Origin: Agrobacterium vaccinii
GTDB taxonomy: Bacteria; Pseudomonadota; Alphaproteobacteria; Rhizobiales; Rhizobiaceae
Assembly: GCF_021310995.1 (NCBI RefSeq)
Contig: NZ_CP054150.1
Location: 1,488,001-1,552,000, forward strand
Length of the DNA stretch: 64,000 nucleotides
Reading direction: 5' to 3'
Part shown: positions 39,238-49,638 of the stretch, in pieces
Layout of the letters: the number at the start of each line of letters is the position of its first letter
Numbering within the stretch: the stretch's first letter is position 1
Program-made: the position numbers and the translations under genes
The notes under the pieces: model-generated
The model's input: only the letters and a program-made list of their open reading frames with translations
The model's database searches: none
Told to the model about the DNA's origin: nothing

Positions 39238-39594
39238 ATGATGGAAAAACGACCGCAAATATTGAATCGATCTGACTGGAGCGATGGTGAGGACTTCTGG
39301 CAGGGCGAGTTTGAGGGCCGCACTTTCGGAACCAACGCCTCCGTCATGTTCTACACCGTGAACGAAGTGGGCAAAGGCACGGGCCTGCACAAACACCCCT
39401 ATGACGAAATCTTTATCATGCGAAAGGGCAACGCGCTTTTCACAATCGGTGATCAGGAAATCCGTGCCTCTGAAGGGCAGGTCCTCTTCGGACCCGCCAA
39501 TATTCCCCACAAATACATCAATCTTGGACCCGGCCCTCTGGAAACGACCGACATCCATGTCGCAGACGTTTTCATTCAGGAAGACCTGGACTGA
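39238..39594 (+). CDS. Cupin-domain protein
   Basis: A 118-residue single-domain cupin: GTGLHKHPYDEIFIMRKGNALFTIG (metal-binding His, His and Glu of cupin motif 1) and GPANIPHKYINLGPG (motif 2 His). The fold suggests a small metal-dependent isomerase, dioxygenase or sugar-binding protein; the substrate is unknown. Two adjacent ATG codons at 39238 and 39241 follow AAAGG. It ends 11 bp from the convergent ABC ATPase gene. Confidence 0.82.
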   Translation: MMEKRPQILNRSDWSDGEDFWQGEFEGRTFGTNASVMFYTVNEVGKGTGLHKHPYDEIFIMRKGNALFTIGDQEIRASEGQVLFGPANIPHKYINLGPGPLETTDIHVADVFIQEDLD

Positions 39595-39604
39595 GCATCC
39601 AAAA

Positions 39605-40313
<709 letters not shown>

Positions 40314-40336
<23 letters not shown>

Positions 40337-40973
40337 TGAGCTTCCTTTCGAGGATCTGGCTGCTTTTCGACAAAGGCCAGCACAGCGCGAAATAAATAAG
40401 GGCGACGAGGCCATAGACGGTGAAGGGTTGGAAGGTCGCGTTGGTCACGACCGTTCCGGCCTTAGAAAGCTCCACGAAACCGATGATCGATGTGACAGCT
40501 GTGCCCTTGATGACCTGCACGGCAAAACCAACGGTCGGCGGTATAGCCACGCGCATTGCCTGAGGCAAAATGACGTAACGCATCTGCTGAAGGCGCCCCA
40601 TGCCAAGGCTGGCGGAGGCTTCCCACTGGCCCTTCTGTACCGACTCAACGCAACCGCGCCAGATTTCCGTCAGGAAAGCTGCCGCCCAGAGGATGAGTGT
40701 GATGCCTGCGGCAAGCCAGGCCGGCACATCGATACCCACCAGTCCCAGCCCAAAGAAGGCGATGAAGAGCTGCATCAGCAACGGTGTGCCCTGAAACAGC
40801 TCCACGTAATATTTCGAAAAAACCCGCAGCGATTTCTTTTTCGAAATGCGCATGAAGAGAAGCAAGAGCCCGACAAAGGCACCGCCGATGAAGGAAACAA
40901 GCGACAGCAAAATCGTCCAACGCGCTGCCAGAAGCAGGTTTCGCAAAATGTCCCAGGTCGAGAACTCGATCAT
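40314..40973 (-). CDS. Polar amino acid ABC transporter, permease 2
   Basis: A 219-residue HisM/GlnP-type permease with about five membrane helices and the EAA-type cytoplasmic loop EASASLGMGRLQQMRYVILPQAMRVAIPP, which contacts the ATPase. It pairs with the permease encoded immediately upstream (4-bp overlap) to form the channel. Substrate specificity cannot be read from the sequence. Confidence 0.92.
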
Positions 40974-41641
40974 CGGGCGCTCCTTCTGGGAAAAATGAAC
41001 CCGCCCACGACAAGCAATATCTGCCGCAGAAGGATCGCCAGTGCCAGATAGATGACCGTTGAGACCATATAGGCTTCAAAAGCCCGGAACGTACGGGACT
41101 GGATGAAGTTGGCAGCAAAGGTCAGGTCTTCGGCGGCAATCTGCGACACCACGGAAGAGCCGAGCATGACGATGACGACCTGCGACGAAAGCGCTGGCCA
41201 GATGCGTTGCAGCGAAGGCACCAGCACTACATGCCGGAACGTCTCGAACCGGGTCATGGCAAGGCTTGCGCCCGCCTCGAACTGTCCCCTCGGCGTTGCC
41301 TGAATGCCAGCGCGAATGATTTCGCAGCTATAGGCACCCAGATTGACGACCATGGCTATGTTGGCAGCCGTCAATTCGGTCAGTTGCAATCCCAGCGACG
41401 GAAGGCCGAAAAAGATAAAGAAAAGCTGGATCAGAAATGGCGTATTGCGGATCAACTCCACATAAAGCGCGATGGGCGGCCGCAGCCATGTCGGCCCGAG
41501 TGCGCGCACCCAGGCGCAGAAAATACCGAGCGCAATCCCTAAAACACCGCCGATCGCAATCAGTTGAAGCGTAATCAGCACGCCCTTTACGATCACAGGG
41601 TAATATTCGAACAGCCACCCGAACTCGAATGCGTAATGCAC
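40970..41641 (-). CDS. Polar amino acid ABC transporter, permease 1
   Basis: A 223-residue HisQ/GlnP-type permease: N-terminal helix region GVLITLQLIAIGGVLGIALG, YVELIRNTPFLIQLFFIFFGLP (typical of the family), and EAA loop EAGASLAMTRFETFRHVVLVPSL. It overlaps permease 2 by 4 bp and follows the binding-protein gene by 67 bp. Confidence 0.92.
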   Translation of the reverse strand: MHYAFEFGWLFEYYPVIVKGVLITLQLIAIGGVLGIALGIFCAWVRALGPTWLRPPIALYVELIRNTPFLIQLFFIFFGLPSLGLQLTELTAANIAMVVNLGAYSCEIIRAGIQATPRGQFEAGASLAMTRFETFRHVVLVPSLQRIWPALSSQVVIVMLGSSVVSQIAAEDLTFAANFIQSRTFRAFEAYMVSTVIYLALAILLRQILLVVGGFIFPRRSAR

Positions 41642-41708
41642 GAGTGTTCCTTTCGGTGAAAAGAAGACAAGCGCGCCCCGTCAGTTGCAGGGCGCGCGCT
41701 CGAAGACC

Positions 41709-42488
41709 TCAGAGGTCTTTCGGGAGGTCCGTCTTCAACCATTTCTGGGCGATTGCATTGAGGCTTCCGTCCGCCTTCGCAGCGGTGATGATGCCGTCGA
41801 TCTTCTCCAGAAGCGCTGGCTGTTCCTTGTTCAAGCCAATGAAGCAAGGGGAATTTTTGATCAAAAACTTAAGCTCTGGCCGCTTCGGCGGGTTCTTTTC
41901 CAGAATAGCGGCGGCGACGACGTTGCCGGTCGCGACGGTCTCGACCTGACCGGACAGGAAGGCGGAAATCGTGCCGTTATTGTCCTCGTAGCGTTTGATG
42001 GTGGCATCGGCAGGCGCGATTTTCGTCAGCTCCAGATCTTCCACCGCACCACGTGTCACGCCGATTGTCTTGCCCGCAAGGTCTTCCGCCTTCTCGATCT
42101 TGACGCTGCCAGGTGCAAAGACGCCGTTGAAGAATGGCGCATATGCAACAGAGAAATCGATGACCTTTTCCCGGTCAGGATTTTTGCCGAGGCTGGAAAC
42201 GACCAGATCGACCTTGTTGGTCTGCAAATAGGGAATGCGGTTCGCGCTGGTCACCGGCACGAGTTCGACCTTCACACCCAGCTTTTCCGCGATCAGATTT
42301 GCCACGTCGATGTCATAACCCCGCGGCGCCATATCGATGCCGACACTGCCGAATGGCGGAAAATCCTGGGGCACGGCGACACGGATCGTGCCGCGCGATG
42401 CGATATCACCGAGCGCATCGGCCAGAACGGGCGTCGTGAAACTTGCGATAGCGGCGATAGCGACCAAAAAAGCCCGTCTATTAAACAT
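41709..42488 (-). CDS. Amino acid ABC transporter, periplasmic binding protein (family 3)
   Basis: A 259-residue protein with a Sec signal peptide (MFNRRAFLVAIAAIASFTTPVLA, cleavage probably after the AxA-like end) and the SBP_bac_3 fold: GTIRVAVPQDFPPFGSVG, GYDIDVANLIAEKLGVKVELVPV, PYLQTNKVDLVVSSLGKNPDREKVIDFS. The Arg in NPDREK and Asp-rich pocket are those used to bind alpha-amino and carboxylate groups. It is first in the operon, 50 bp downstream of an exact sigma-54 consensus. Confidence 0.93.
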   Translation of the reverse strand: MFNRRAFLVAIAAIASFTTPVLADALGDIASRGTIRVAVPQDFPPFGSVGIDMAPRGYDIDVANLIAEKLGVKVELVPVTSANRIPYLQTNKVDLVVSSLGKNPDREKVIDFSVAYAPFFNGVFAPGSVKIEKAEDLAGKTIGVTRGAVEDLELTKIAPADATIKRYEDNNGTISAFLSGQVETVATGNVVAAAILEKNPPKRPELKFLIKNSPCFIGLNKEQPALLEKIDGIITAAKADGSLNAIAQKWLKTDLPKDL

Positions 42489-42537
42489 TCTGAAATTCCC
42501 TTGAGAGTTTGAGTGCACATTGCGTATGCTTTAAGTA

Positions 42538-42553
42538 AGCAATGCCCGTGCCA
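42538..42553 (-). promoter_or_regulatory. Sigma-54 (RpoN) promoter of the amino acid ABC transporter
   Basis: On the minus strand the sequence TGGCACGGGCATTGCT matches the sigma-54 consensus TGGCACG-N4-TTGCW at every fixed position, with GG and GC exactly 12 bp apart. The predicted start site is near 42528, giving a leader of about 40 nt to the ATG at 42488. I saw no other match with the full pattern in the window. Confidence 0.82.
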
Positions 42554-42602
42554 CTCAGCTTTTCTCAGGAAACTCGGATGCTCCAGGGCCGCAGAAACGG
42601 TC

Positions 42603-42625
42603 ATTTGACTATTTTTTAGTCAAAT
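42603..42625. promoter_or_regulatory. Candidate enhancer-binding dyad upstream of the sigma-54 promoter
   Basis: ATTTGACTA-N5-TAGTCAAAT is a perfect 9-bp inverted repeat whose centre lies about 87 bp upstream of the predicted transcription start, where activators of sigma-54 bind. It does not match the NtrC consensus (TGCACC...GGTGCA). No T-run follows the stem on the lpxB side, so a terminator is unlikely. Confidence 0.5.
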
Positions 42626-42652
42626 TGGCCGTACCGAACGCACCGTTTGAGA

Positions 42653-43840
42653 TCAGACTTGTCCAGTTTTCTTCTTTTCAAAGATCGAGAGCAGGATTTC
42701 GGCTCCTACCTCGCCCGGCGGTCGCTCCGTATGCAAACGGTCCTGCACCAGCGCAAAACCTTCAAGCATGGCGCGTCGCTGCAACGTGTCTGATGAAAGG
42801 CGCTCGGCCCAGCGCAGCATGGAGCCAGCACGCACGACCTCGTTGATATATTCCGGCACCACCGCGTAATCCGCGATCAGGTTCGGCAGGGCACCCGTCC
42901 ATGTCTTGATGCGCCGACTCAACATCGTGAAAATCCAGTCGGTCTTGTAGACGGACACCACAGGCACATTCGCAAGCGCAAGCTCCAGGATGACCGTGCC
43001 GGACGCTGCAATGGCCGCATCCGCCTGCGCAAACGCCTGCCATTTGAAGTCCGCACCGACGCCAATCTCAGGGCGTGTATGGTCAGGCCATGATGCTGCC
43101 AGTTCGCGAATGCGGCTTTCCTGCCGCGTCACAGTCGGCAACACGAACCGAGTCGGACCGTTGCGCTCCACAAATGCACTTGCCGCGTCCTTGAAAGGCT
43201 TCATCAAACGTGTGGTCTCCGTAGACCGTGAGCCGGGGAGGAGAAGAATCGTTCTCGGCTCGGTCGCCTGTGGGACCTGCCGCTCAGCACGCAGAGCCCT
43301 GACACGCAGCAGATCCGCGTCCACACTCAGGCGATGACCGACAAAAGTCGTCGGCGGGCCACCCAGACGCCGCATTGTCTCAGGCTCGAATGGCAGCAGC
43401 GCCAGAACATGATTAACATAGGACAGCATCGCAGTGGCGCGCTGCTCCTTCCATGCCCATACGCTGGGGCACACGTAATTGACAACCGGCATATCCGGGA
43501 TGGCCTTGCGGACGCGCTTGGCCACCCGGTGAGTAAAATCGGGGCTATCGATGATCAGCAACACATCCGGGCGCGCGGCGATGATGGCGTTGGCCGTTTC
43601 CTTGATGCGCGAAATCAACTGCGGCAGCTTTTTCAGCACCTGGGTAAAACCCATGATCGACAATTCGGAATAGTCGAACAGCGATACGAGGCCCTCGCCC
43701 GCCAGCCCTTCGCCACCCACGCCAACCAGCTCGACACGTCCGGCATATTGCGCCTTCAGCGACCGGACGAGATCGGCACCCAGCAGGTCGCCGGAAACTT
43801 CGCCTGCGATGACGCCAAGTTTCAACACAGCTTCCGTCAC
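42653..43840 (-). CDS. lpxB: Lipid-A-disaccharide synthase
   Basis: A 395-residue GT19 glycosyltransferase: KLGVIAGEVSGDLLGADLV, GVGGEGLAGEGLVSLFDYSELSIMG, INYVCPSVWAWKEQRA-like segment and LLPGSRSTETTRLM. It joins UDP-2,3-diacylglucosamine and lipid X on the inner membrane. Its start overlaps the lpxI stop by 4 bp. It is the last gene of the long envelope run. Confidence 0.96.
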   Translation of the reverse strand: MTEAVLKLGVIAGEVSGDLLGADLVRSLKAQYAGRVELVGVGGEGLAGEGLVSLFDYSELSIMGFTQVLKKLPQLISRIKETANAIIAARPDVLLIIDSPDFTHRVAKRVRKAIPDMPVVNYVCPSVWAWKEQRATAMLSYVNHVLALLPFEPETMRRLGGPPTTFVGHRLSVDADLLRVRALRAERQVPQATEPRTILLLPGSRSTETTRLMKPFKDAASAFVERNGPTRFVLPTVTRQESRIRELAASWPDHTRPEIGVGADFKWQAFAQADAAIAASGTVILELALANVPVVSVYKTDWIFTMLSRRIKTWTGALPNLIADYAVVPEYINEVVRAGSMLRWAERLSSDTLQRRAMLEGFALVQDRLHTERPPGEVGAEILLSIFEKKKTGQV

Positions 43841-44703
43841 ATCATGTCTCCTGAAATGCCCGTATCGATCCCGCAGACGAACAGACCAGCGGCGTCAGCC
43901 GCCTCCAGCATCGCGTCGCGATCCAGCACGAATGCCCTGCCCGCCTGCACAGCAATTCCGGCAAGCCCCGCCTTCGCGGCGTTCTGAACGGTAGAGGGGC
44001 CGATGGTGGGTAGATCTGCGCGGATATCCTGCTGTGGCTTGCACAGCTTGACTATAACGCCTTTTCTGCGGCTGGAAATACGCCCCTCTGCGCGCAGCGA
44101 AGCAACGCGCGCCAGCATGCCATCCGTGCCCTCGACACCCTCGAGCGCCACCAGACGTCCGCCGACGGAAACCGCGCCTTGCCCCACATCCAGCGCACCC
44201 AGCGCAAGGGCCGCTTTTGCAGCTTTTGCAATGTCACGCCGATCATCGTCGCTTGGTGTGATCTTGCCAAGGGAACCGGTGGTTGCCAGCAATCCCGGCG
44301 CTATTTCATGGGCGCCGATCACCCGCGCGCCCTGCGCCTCGATCAATCCGATCACCATTTGCAGCACGGTATCATCGCCGCCGGATAACAGCGTGCGGAT
44401 GATGGAGGGCATTTTCGCGACCATTTTCAGGTTTGGTCTGATTTCGCGCCATTCCGGCCTGCGCGAAACACCGCCGGATAAAACCACGCGGTCTATCTTC
44501 TTCTCTGACAGCACGCGCCCAAGGCTGGAAACATCACCGACGCTGATCGTGACATTCTCGAAATGCGACCAGTCCAGATCAGCCTCGTTTTTGAGGCGGA
44601 TGATGAAGGGCGTTTCCCCCGCCAGTTCTGCGGCCTCCGCTACATAATAGGGAAGGAAACCGCTACCGGCGATGATGGCGAGACGCCCTGCACCCGCAGA
44701 CAC
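43837..44703 (-). CDS. lpxI: UDP-2,3-diacylglucosamine pyrophosphatase LpxI
   Basis: A 288-residue LpxI (former DUF1009): LAIIAGSGFLPYYVAEAAEL at the N-terminus, VVLSGGVSRRPEW, and the C-terminal catalytic domain with KLCKPQQDIRADLPTIGPSTV and AGLAGIAVQAGRAFVLD. It hydrolyses UDP-diacylglucosamine to lipid X in bacteria without LpxH. It is 3 bp downstream of lpxA and overlaps lpxB by 4 bp, so substrate-linked enzymes are co-translated. Confidence 0.95.
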   Translation of the reverse strand: MSAGAGRLAIIAGSGFLPYYVAEAAELAGETPFIIRLKNEADLDWSHFENVTISVGDVSSLGRVLSEKKIDRVVLSGGVSRRPEWREIRPNLKMVAKMPSIIRTLLSGGDDTVLQMVIGLIEAQGARVIGAHEIAPGLLATTGSLGKITPSDDDRRDIAKAAKAALALGALDVGQGAVSVGGRLVALEGVEGTDGMLARVASLRAEGRISSRRKGVIVKLCKPQQDIRADLPTIGPSTVQNAAKAGLAGIAVQAGRAFVLDRDAMLEAADAAGLFVCGIDTGISGDMM

Positions 44704-44706
44704 GGA

Positions 44707-45519
44707 TTATTTGCCGCGGTTGGGCGAAGAAATGGCCCGGTCGTTTGCAGCAGCAATAAAGTCGATGATCTCAAGCGCCTGCGGGCAATCCGTATAGTCG
44801 TCACGAACAGCCGCAGCATTGGCGCGGACGTTGCCTTCACTCTCGAAGATTTGCTTGTAGGCGCGGCGTACCTTGTGAATTTCGGCGCGCTCGATGCCAG
44901 CCCGGGTCATACCAACGATGTTGAGACCGCTGAGAATGCCGGGATTGCCGTTGAGCATGCCATAGGGAATGACATCATAGCTAACGGCAGAGAGACCACC
45001 GATAAAGGCCTGGCGTCCAACGCGCGTGAACTGATGCACGGCAGAACCGCCGCCCAGAATGGCACGGTCTTCCACGGTCACATGGCCCGCCAGCATGACA
45101 TTGTTGGACAGAATGATGTTGTTGCCCAGACGGCAATCATGCGCCACATGCGCGTAGGCTAGAAACAGATTATTGTCGCCGACGACAGTCGTGCCACCAT
45201 GCTCCACAGTGCCGGTGTTCATGGTCACACCTTCACGAATGGTGCAATTCTCACCGATCACCAACGTAGTATCGACGGCGCTGTGATGTGCGCTCTGGGA
45301 ATCACCGCCGATGACGGCAGATGGCCAGATGGTCGTACCTTTGCCAACGGTGGTGCAGCCGAGCACGACGACGTGGCTGACGAGTTGAACGCCCTCATGC
45401 AACGTCACCTTCGGCCCGACATGGCAGAACGGCCCGATGACGACATTTTCGCCGATGACCGCACCGTCTTCGACAAATGACATGGGATGAATTTGCGCCG
45501 AAGCCGCAACTGTGCTCAT
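44707..45519 (-). CDS. lpxA: UDP-N-acetylglucosamine acyltransferase
   Basis: A 270-residue left-handed beta-helix acyltransferase with hexapeptide repeats ([20 protein letters not shown]), catalytic His in the [14 protein letters not shown] region and a helical C-terminal domain ([24 protein letters not shown]). It performs the first step of lipid A synthesis. It overlaps fabZ by 4 bp. Confidence 0.96.
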   Translation of the reverse strand: MSTVAASAQIHPMSFVEDGAVIGENVVIGPFCHVGPKVTLHEGVQLVSHVVVLGCTTVGKGTTIWPSAVIGGDSQSAHHSAVDTTLVIGENCTIREGVTMNTGTVEHGGTTVVGDNNLFLAYAHVAHDCRLGNNIILSNNVMLAGHVTVEDRAILGGGSAVHQFTRVGRQAFIGGLSAVSYDVIPYGMLNGNPGILSGLNIVGMTRAGIERAEIHKVRRAYKQIFESEGNVRANAAAVRDDYTDCPQALEIIDFIAAANDRAISSPNRGK

Positions 45520-45983
45520 TGCTGAACCTCGGGGATCATCATCGCGCCGATATCGGCTTCAGCAACGAGAACGCCATCGACCTTGGCGTCGCAATGGAAT
45601 TTCCACACATTGCCGCGCTGGCGTTGCTTGACCACGTAAATCTCCAGCCGGTCGCCTGGAATGACGGGCTTGCGGAAGCGCGCATTGTCAATGGTCATGA
45701 AGTAGACGAGATGGCCGCCATCGCCCTGCTTGCGCGCACAGATCGCGCCAGCCGTCTGCGCCATGGCTTCCACGATCAGAACGCCCGGCATGATGGGGCG
45801 ATCAGGGAAATGTCCCGTAAAATGGGGTTCGTTGACCGTAACGTTCTTGATGCCCGTTGCCGAATTGTCGGCATCGATATCGATGATCTTGTCGATCAGC
45901 AAAAACGGGTAACGATGCGGCAGCAGCTTCATGACTTCGAGGATGTCAGCCGCGCCGAGCGTCGTCTTTGTTTCTTCAGACAT
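45516..45983 (-). CDS. fabZ: (3R)-hydroxyacyl-ACP dehydratase FabZ
   Basis: A 155-residue hotdog-fold enzyme with catalytic His in [13 protein letters not shown] and Glu in [13 protein letters not shown]. It dehydrates hydroxyacyl-ACP in fatty acid elongation and competes with LpxA/LpxD for the same substrate. [10 protein letters not shown] at 45983 is the start; the upstream frame of 45 codons lies within lpxD. It overlaps the lpxD 3' end by 8 bp. Confidence 0.95.
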   Translation of the reverse strand: MSEETKTTLGAADILEVMKLLPHRYPFLLIDKIIDIDADNSATGIKNVTVNEPHFTGHFPDRPIMPGVLIVEAMAQTAGAICARKQGDGGHLVYFMTIDNARFRKPVIPGDRLEIYVVKQRQRGNVWKFHCDAKVDGVLVAEADIGAMMIPEVQQ

Positions 45984-47043
45984 TTTTGTCTCCTGTCTTC
46001 TTATCTCGCTCTTCGGCGCGCGCCAGCAACTCTGCCATATCACGAAGGAAATGTTTGATAGGCCGCGCCGGTACACCGCCGTATTTCGCTCCAGCAGGCA
46101 CATCGGCAACGACACCACTCATGGCGGCAATCTGCGCGCCGTCGCCAATGTTGATATGTCCATTGATGCCGCTTGCACCACCAATCATGACGCCATCGCC
46201 AATCCGGGTGCTGCCCGCAATACCGACCTTGCTGACGATGCCGCAGTGGCGCCCAATGCGAACATTATGTCCGATCTGCACCTGATTATCGATCTTGGTG
46301 CCTTCACCAATCACGGTGTCATCCATCGTGCCGCGATCGATTGTCGTGTTCGCACCGATCTCTACATGATCCTGAATGATGACGCGACCGATCTGCACGA
46401 TTTTCAACATCCCGCGGGGACCGGGCGCATAGCCAAATCCGTCCTGCCCGATGCGCGCACCATTGTGAATGATGACACTATTGCCGACCAGGGCGGACAG
46501 AATGCTCGCACCGGCAGCGATAGTGCAATCACGCCCGATCTGAACCTCGGCACCAATAATCGCCCCTGCCCCGATCCGCGTACCTGTGCCGATATTGGCG
46601 TTGGCACCGATCACCGCAAAAGGTTCGATGACAACATCGCCTTCGATTTTCGCCGAGGGATCGATGTGAGCCGCAGGCGATATTCCCGAGAGATTGCCAA
46701 CGACAGGAGATGGCCTCATCGCCAAAGGATGCAACAGAGCTCCGGCCTGGGCAAAAATCGTATGGGGGTTCTTCGAGATGAGCGCTGGAATGTGGTCTGG
46801 AACGAGCTTTCGCAACGCCTCATCGCATATAACGGCAGCCGCTTCGCACGTCAGCAGTTCGTCTCGGTTTTTGCGGGAAAGAATGTAGCAAAGCTGGTCG
46901 GACTTTGCCCGATACACTGGCGATATGGACCGCACGACGCGATCTCCAGCAGCCTCATCAGACAGTTCCGCCCCAAGACGGTCTGCGATATCTTTCAATC
47001 GCATGCCATCATGGGGCGGAAAAAAATCATTATATTCCATCAA
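45976..47043 (-). CDS. lpxD: UDP-3-O-acylglucosamine N-acyltransferase
   Basis: A 355-residue enzyme. The N-terminal uridine-binding domain (about 1-105) is followed by a left-handed beta-helix of hexapeptide repeats ([40 protein letters not shown] with catalytic His) and a C-terminal helix. It N-acylates the lipid A precursor. It lies 46 bp downstream of bamA. Confidence 0.96.
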   Translation of the reverse strand: MMEYNDFFPPHDGMRLKDIADRLGAELSDEAAGDRVVRSISPVYRAKSDQLCYILSRKNRDELLTCEAAAVICDEALRKLVPDHIPALISKNPHTIFAQAGALLHPLAMRPSPVVGNLSGISPAAHIDPSAKIEGDVVIEPFAVIGANANIGTGTRIGAGAIIGAEVQIGRDCTIAAGASILSALVGNSVIIHNGARIGQDGFGYAPGPRGMLKIVQIGRVIIQDHVEIGANTTIDRGTMDDTVIGEGTKIDNQVQIGHNVRIGRHCGIVSKVGIAGSTRIGDGVMIGGASGINGHINIGDGAQIAAMSGVVADVPAGAKYGGVPARPIKHFLRDMAELLARAEERDKKTGDKNV

Positions 47044-47089
47044 CCAGATACTCCAGAACGTTCAAACTCGCAGTTCTGGACTGCCGATA

Positions 47090-49444
47090 TCAGAAAGTGT
47101 TGGACATGCCAAACCGGAAATTCTGCACTTCGTCGTAGTCTTCCTTCATAAAGGGCACTGCGTAGTCTACACGCAGAGGACCGAACGGCGAAGCCCACAT
47201 GATACCGATACCAGCGGATGCGCGGATCGAGCTGTCGTCCTGAACATTTTCCGTGGCGGCGGTACGAACCTTGTTGCCGTAAAGCGTACCGGCATCAACG
47301 AAGCCTGCGAGACGAAGACCAAAGTCCTCAGGAACACCCGGCATAGGAGCGGTAACTTCCGCAGAAGCCGCAAAGTATGTCGTGCCACCGATCGCATCGT
47401 CACCGATACGCGGACCGATACCGTCGTTCTCGAAGCCACGGATTACACGACCACCGATCTTGAACTGATCGAAGACAAGCAGGTTGTCACCGGTTGGCGC
47501 AACATAACCGGCCTGACCTGTAAGCGAGCCGATGATGTCATATTCGTCAGACAGCGTATGGTAGTAACGAGCCTTGGCATAAATCTTGTAGTACTCGGAG
47601 TCACCACCAAGTCCCGCAAACTCATTGGTCAAGGCGCCCTGCCAGCCTTCGCGCGGCATGTTGCGATCGTCCAGGCTGTTATAGGCCAGCGTGTTCGAGA
47701 TAATAGACTGCGTCCAGTTTCCACCGTTGATCAAATCAACATATGGGCTCGCTAGATTAACGTAATTACCTGCGCCATCAACTGCGTCGTAATCACCACG
47801 ACCATCATATTTGATCTGCTTGTACGTGTACTTGAACGTCGTCGCCAGATTTTCGGTGATCGGAGCTGTTACGCGAAGTGCGAAGCCCTGCTCATCGTAA
47901 TCGTAGTAATCTTCGCTCGAGCTCTGGCTCTTGAACAGGTCGAAGCCTGCTGCAAGGCGGTAGCCGAGGAAGTAAGGCTCGGTGAACGACAAGTTGTAGC
48001 TACGCGCATCGTCCTGACCGGCACCTGCGGCAATACGGATGTACTGACCGCGACCGAGGAAGTTCTTTTCTTCGATGGACGCTTCGAGAAGCGCACCGTC
48101 GTTCTGCGAGTAGCCAGCACCAATACCGAACGAGCCAGTTGCCTGATCTTCGACATCCACCACGATCACAACGCGGTCCGGGGCGCTGCCCTGAGACGTG
48201 CTGATGTTCACCTTGGAGAAGTAGCCGAGAGCTTCAAGACGACGCTTAGCGGCTGACACAACGGTCTGGTTGAAGGCGTCGCCTTCGCTGATGTCGAATT
48301 CGCGGCGGATAACATAGTCGCGCGTGCGTGTGTTGCCGCGGATTTCGATACGCTCGACGTAAGCGCGTTCGCCCTGATCGACGATGTAGGTAACACCTAT
48401 GGTGTTGCCAGACATGTCGCGGTCGCCGCGTGGTGTTACTCGTGCAAATGGATAGCCTTCAGCAGAGACGCGCTTGGAAATCGCTTCCATGCTCTGCTGA
48501 ACTTCCTTGGCGCTGTAGTTGGAGCCAGAGCGTGTCTCAACGAGGCCCTGCAGTTCCGAACCATCGACACCTGGAACGGTCGACTCGACGCCGACGTTAC
48601 CGAATGCGTAACGCTGACCTTCGTCCACCGTGATGGTGATTGTGTATTCGTTGCTTGCTTCGTCAAGAACGGCATCAGAGCCTGTTACGCGGAAGTCGGC
48701 ATAGCCACGGTTGTAATAGAACTGGCGCAACGCTTCTTCATCAGCGCGCAACTTGTCCTCATTGTAGACATCCTTACGCGTCAGGAATGACAGCATGTTG
48801 GATTTCTTGGTGTTAAGAACGGCAGCAAGGCGACCATCGCTGTAGGCATTGTTGCCGACGAAGTCGATGCGGGCAATCTTCGTGCGCTCACCTTCGTTGA
48901 TGACGAAAGCGAGGTTTACGCGACCCTGACCGACGGGAACGACCTGTGTCGTGACTTGGATGTCGCTACGGCCGATGGCAGCGTAGGCTTCCTTGATGCG
49001 GGCGATATCAGCCGTTACCAGTGTCTGGTCATATGGACCGAGAGACTGTGTCTGCACGATGCCCTGAAGCTTGTCGTCCTTGATCTTGCGGTTGCCGTTG
49101 AACACGACCTGATTGACCAGATTGTTTTCACGAACCGTCACGACCAGCGTGCTACCGGAAACGCTCATGCTGACGTTGGAGAAGTAACCGGTCGCGTAAA
49201 GACGCTTCACCGACTCATCGATATCTGCGTTGGAAAAGTTCCGACCGGGAGCAATTGTGATGTTGGAGCGCACGGCATCCGCACCAGAGCGTTCAGCGCC
49301 CCGCACATCAACGCGCTGGATCACTGCTGCATTTGCAACACCGGAAGAAGCAAGCACTCCCAGAGCTGCGACCGAAGAAACACCAGCAGACAGCGCAACC
49401 GCCGACACCGCGTTCAAAAATCTTGAACCAGCCTTCATTTTCAA
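47090..49444 (-). CDS. bamA: Outer membrane protein assembly factor BamA
   Basis: A 784-residue Omp85 protein. A signal peptide (about 1-40, ending SSGVANAA) is followed by five POTRA domains (about 40-430) and a 16-stranded beta-barrel ending in the aromatic FRFGMSNTF. The conserved VRGF motif of strand 16 region appears as VIRGFENDGIGPR. It inserts beta-barrel proteins into the outer membrane. A 194-bp gap separates it from rseP, so it may also have its own promoter. Confidence 0.96.
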   Translation of the reverse strand: MKMKAGSRFLNAVSAVALSAGVSSVAALGVLASSGVANAAVIQRVDVRGAERSGADAVRSNITIAPGRNFSNADIDESVKRLYATGYFSNVSMSVSGSTLVVTVRENNLVNQVVFNGNRKIKDDKLQGIVQTQSLGPYDQTLVTADIARIKEAYAAIGRSDIQVTTQVVPVGQGRVNLAFVINEGERTKIARIDFVGNNAYSDGRLAAVLNTKKSNMLSFLTRKDVYNEDKLRADEEALRQFYYNRGYADFRVTGSDAVLDEASNEYTITITVDEGQRYAFGNVGVESTVPGVDGSELQGLVETRSGSNYSAKEVQQSMEAISKRVSAEGYPFARVTPRGDRDMSGNTIGVTYIVDQGERAYVERIEIRGNTRTRDYVIRREFDISEGDAFNQTVVSAAKRRLEALGYFSKVNISTSQGSAPDRVVIVVDVEDQATGSFGIGAGYSQNDGALLEASIEEKNFLGRGQYIRIAAGAGQDDARSYNLSFTEPYFLGYRLAAGFDLFKSQSSSEDYYDYDEQGFALRVTAPITENLATTFKYTYKQIKYDGRGDYDAVDGAGNYVNLASPYVDLINGGNWTQSIISNTLAYNSLDDRNMPREGWQGALTNEFAGLGGDSEYYKIYAKARYYHTLSDEYDIIGSLTGQAGYVAPTGDNLLVFDQFKIGGRVIRGFENDGIGPRIGDDAIGGTTYFAASAEVTAPMPGVPEDFGLRLAGFVDAGTLYGNKVRTAATENVQDDSSIRASAGIGIMWASPFGPLRVDYAVPFMKEDYDEVQNFRFGMSNTF

Positions 49445-49638
49445 TTCTTACCTTTTCCCGTTGTCCCTCAGCGGGCGGAACCCGACTCCGGCCATCTGCG
49501 TCGTTTTACCTGCTTTTCCTCTACAAGCAAGCCCGACCGTTAATTTCTGTTTACTTCGCAAGCAACCGTGGCTCAATCGCCACTTTGGCTTCAAAACAAG
49601 GTAAACGCCCCCTTAATAAACAGGCTAAAAAGCCCGAT

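Noticed and set aside
42603..42625. ATTTGACTA dyad as the lpxB terminator
   Set aside because: No T-run follows the stem on the minus strand and the stem is AT-rich, so intrinsic termination is unlikely.
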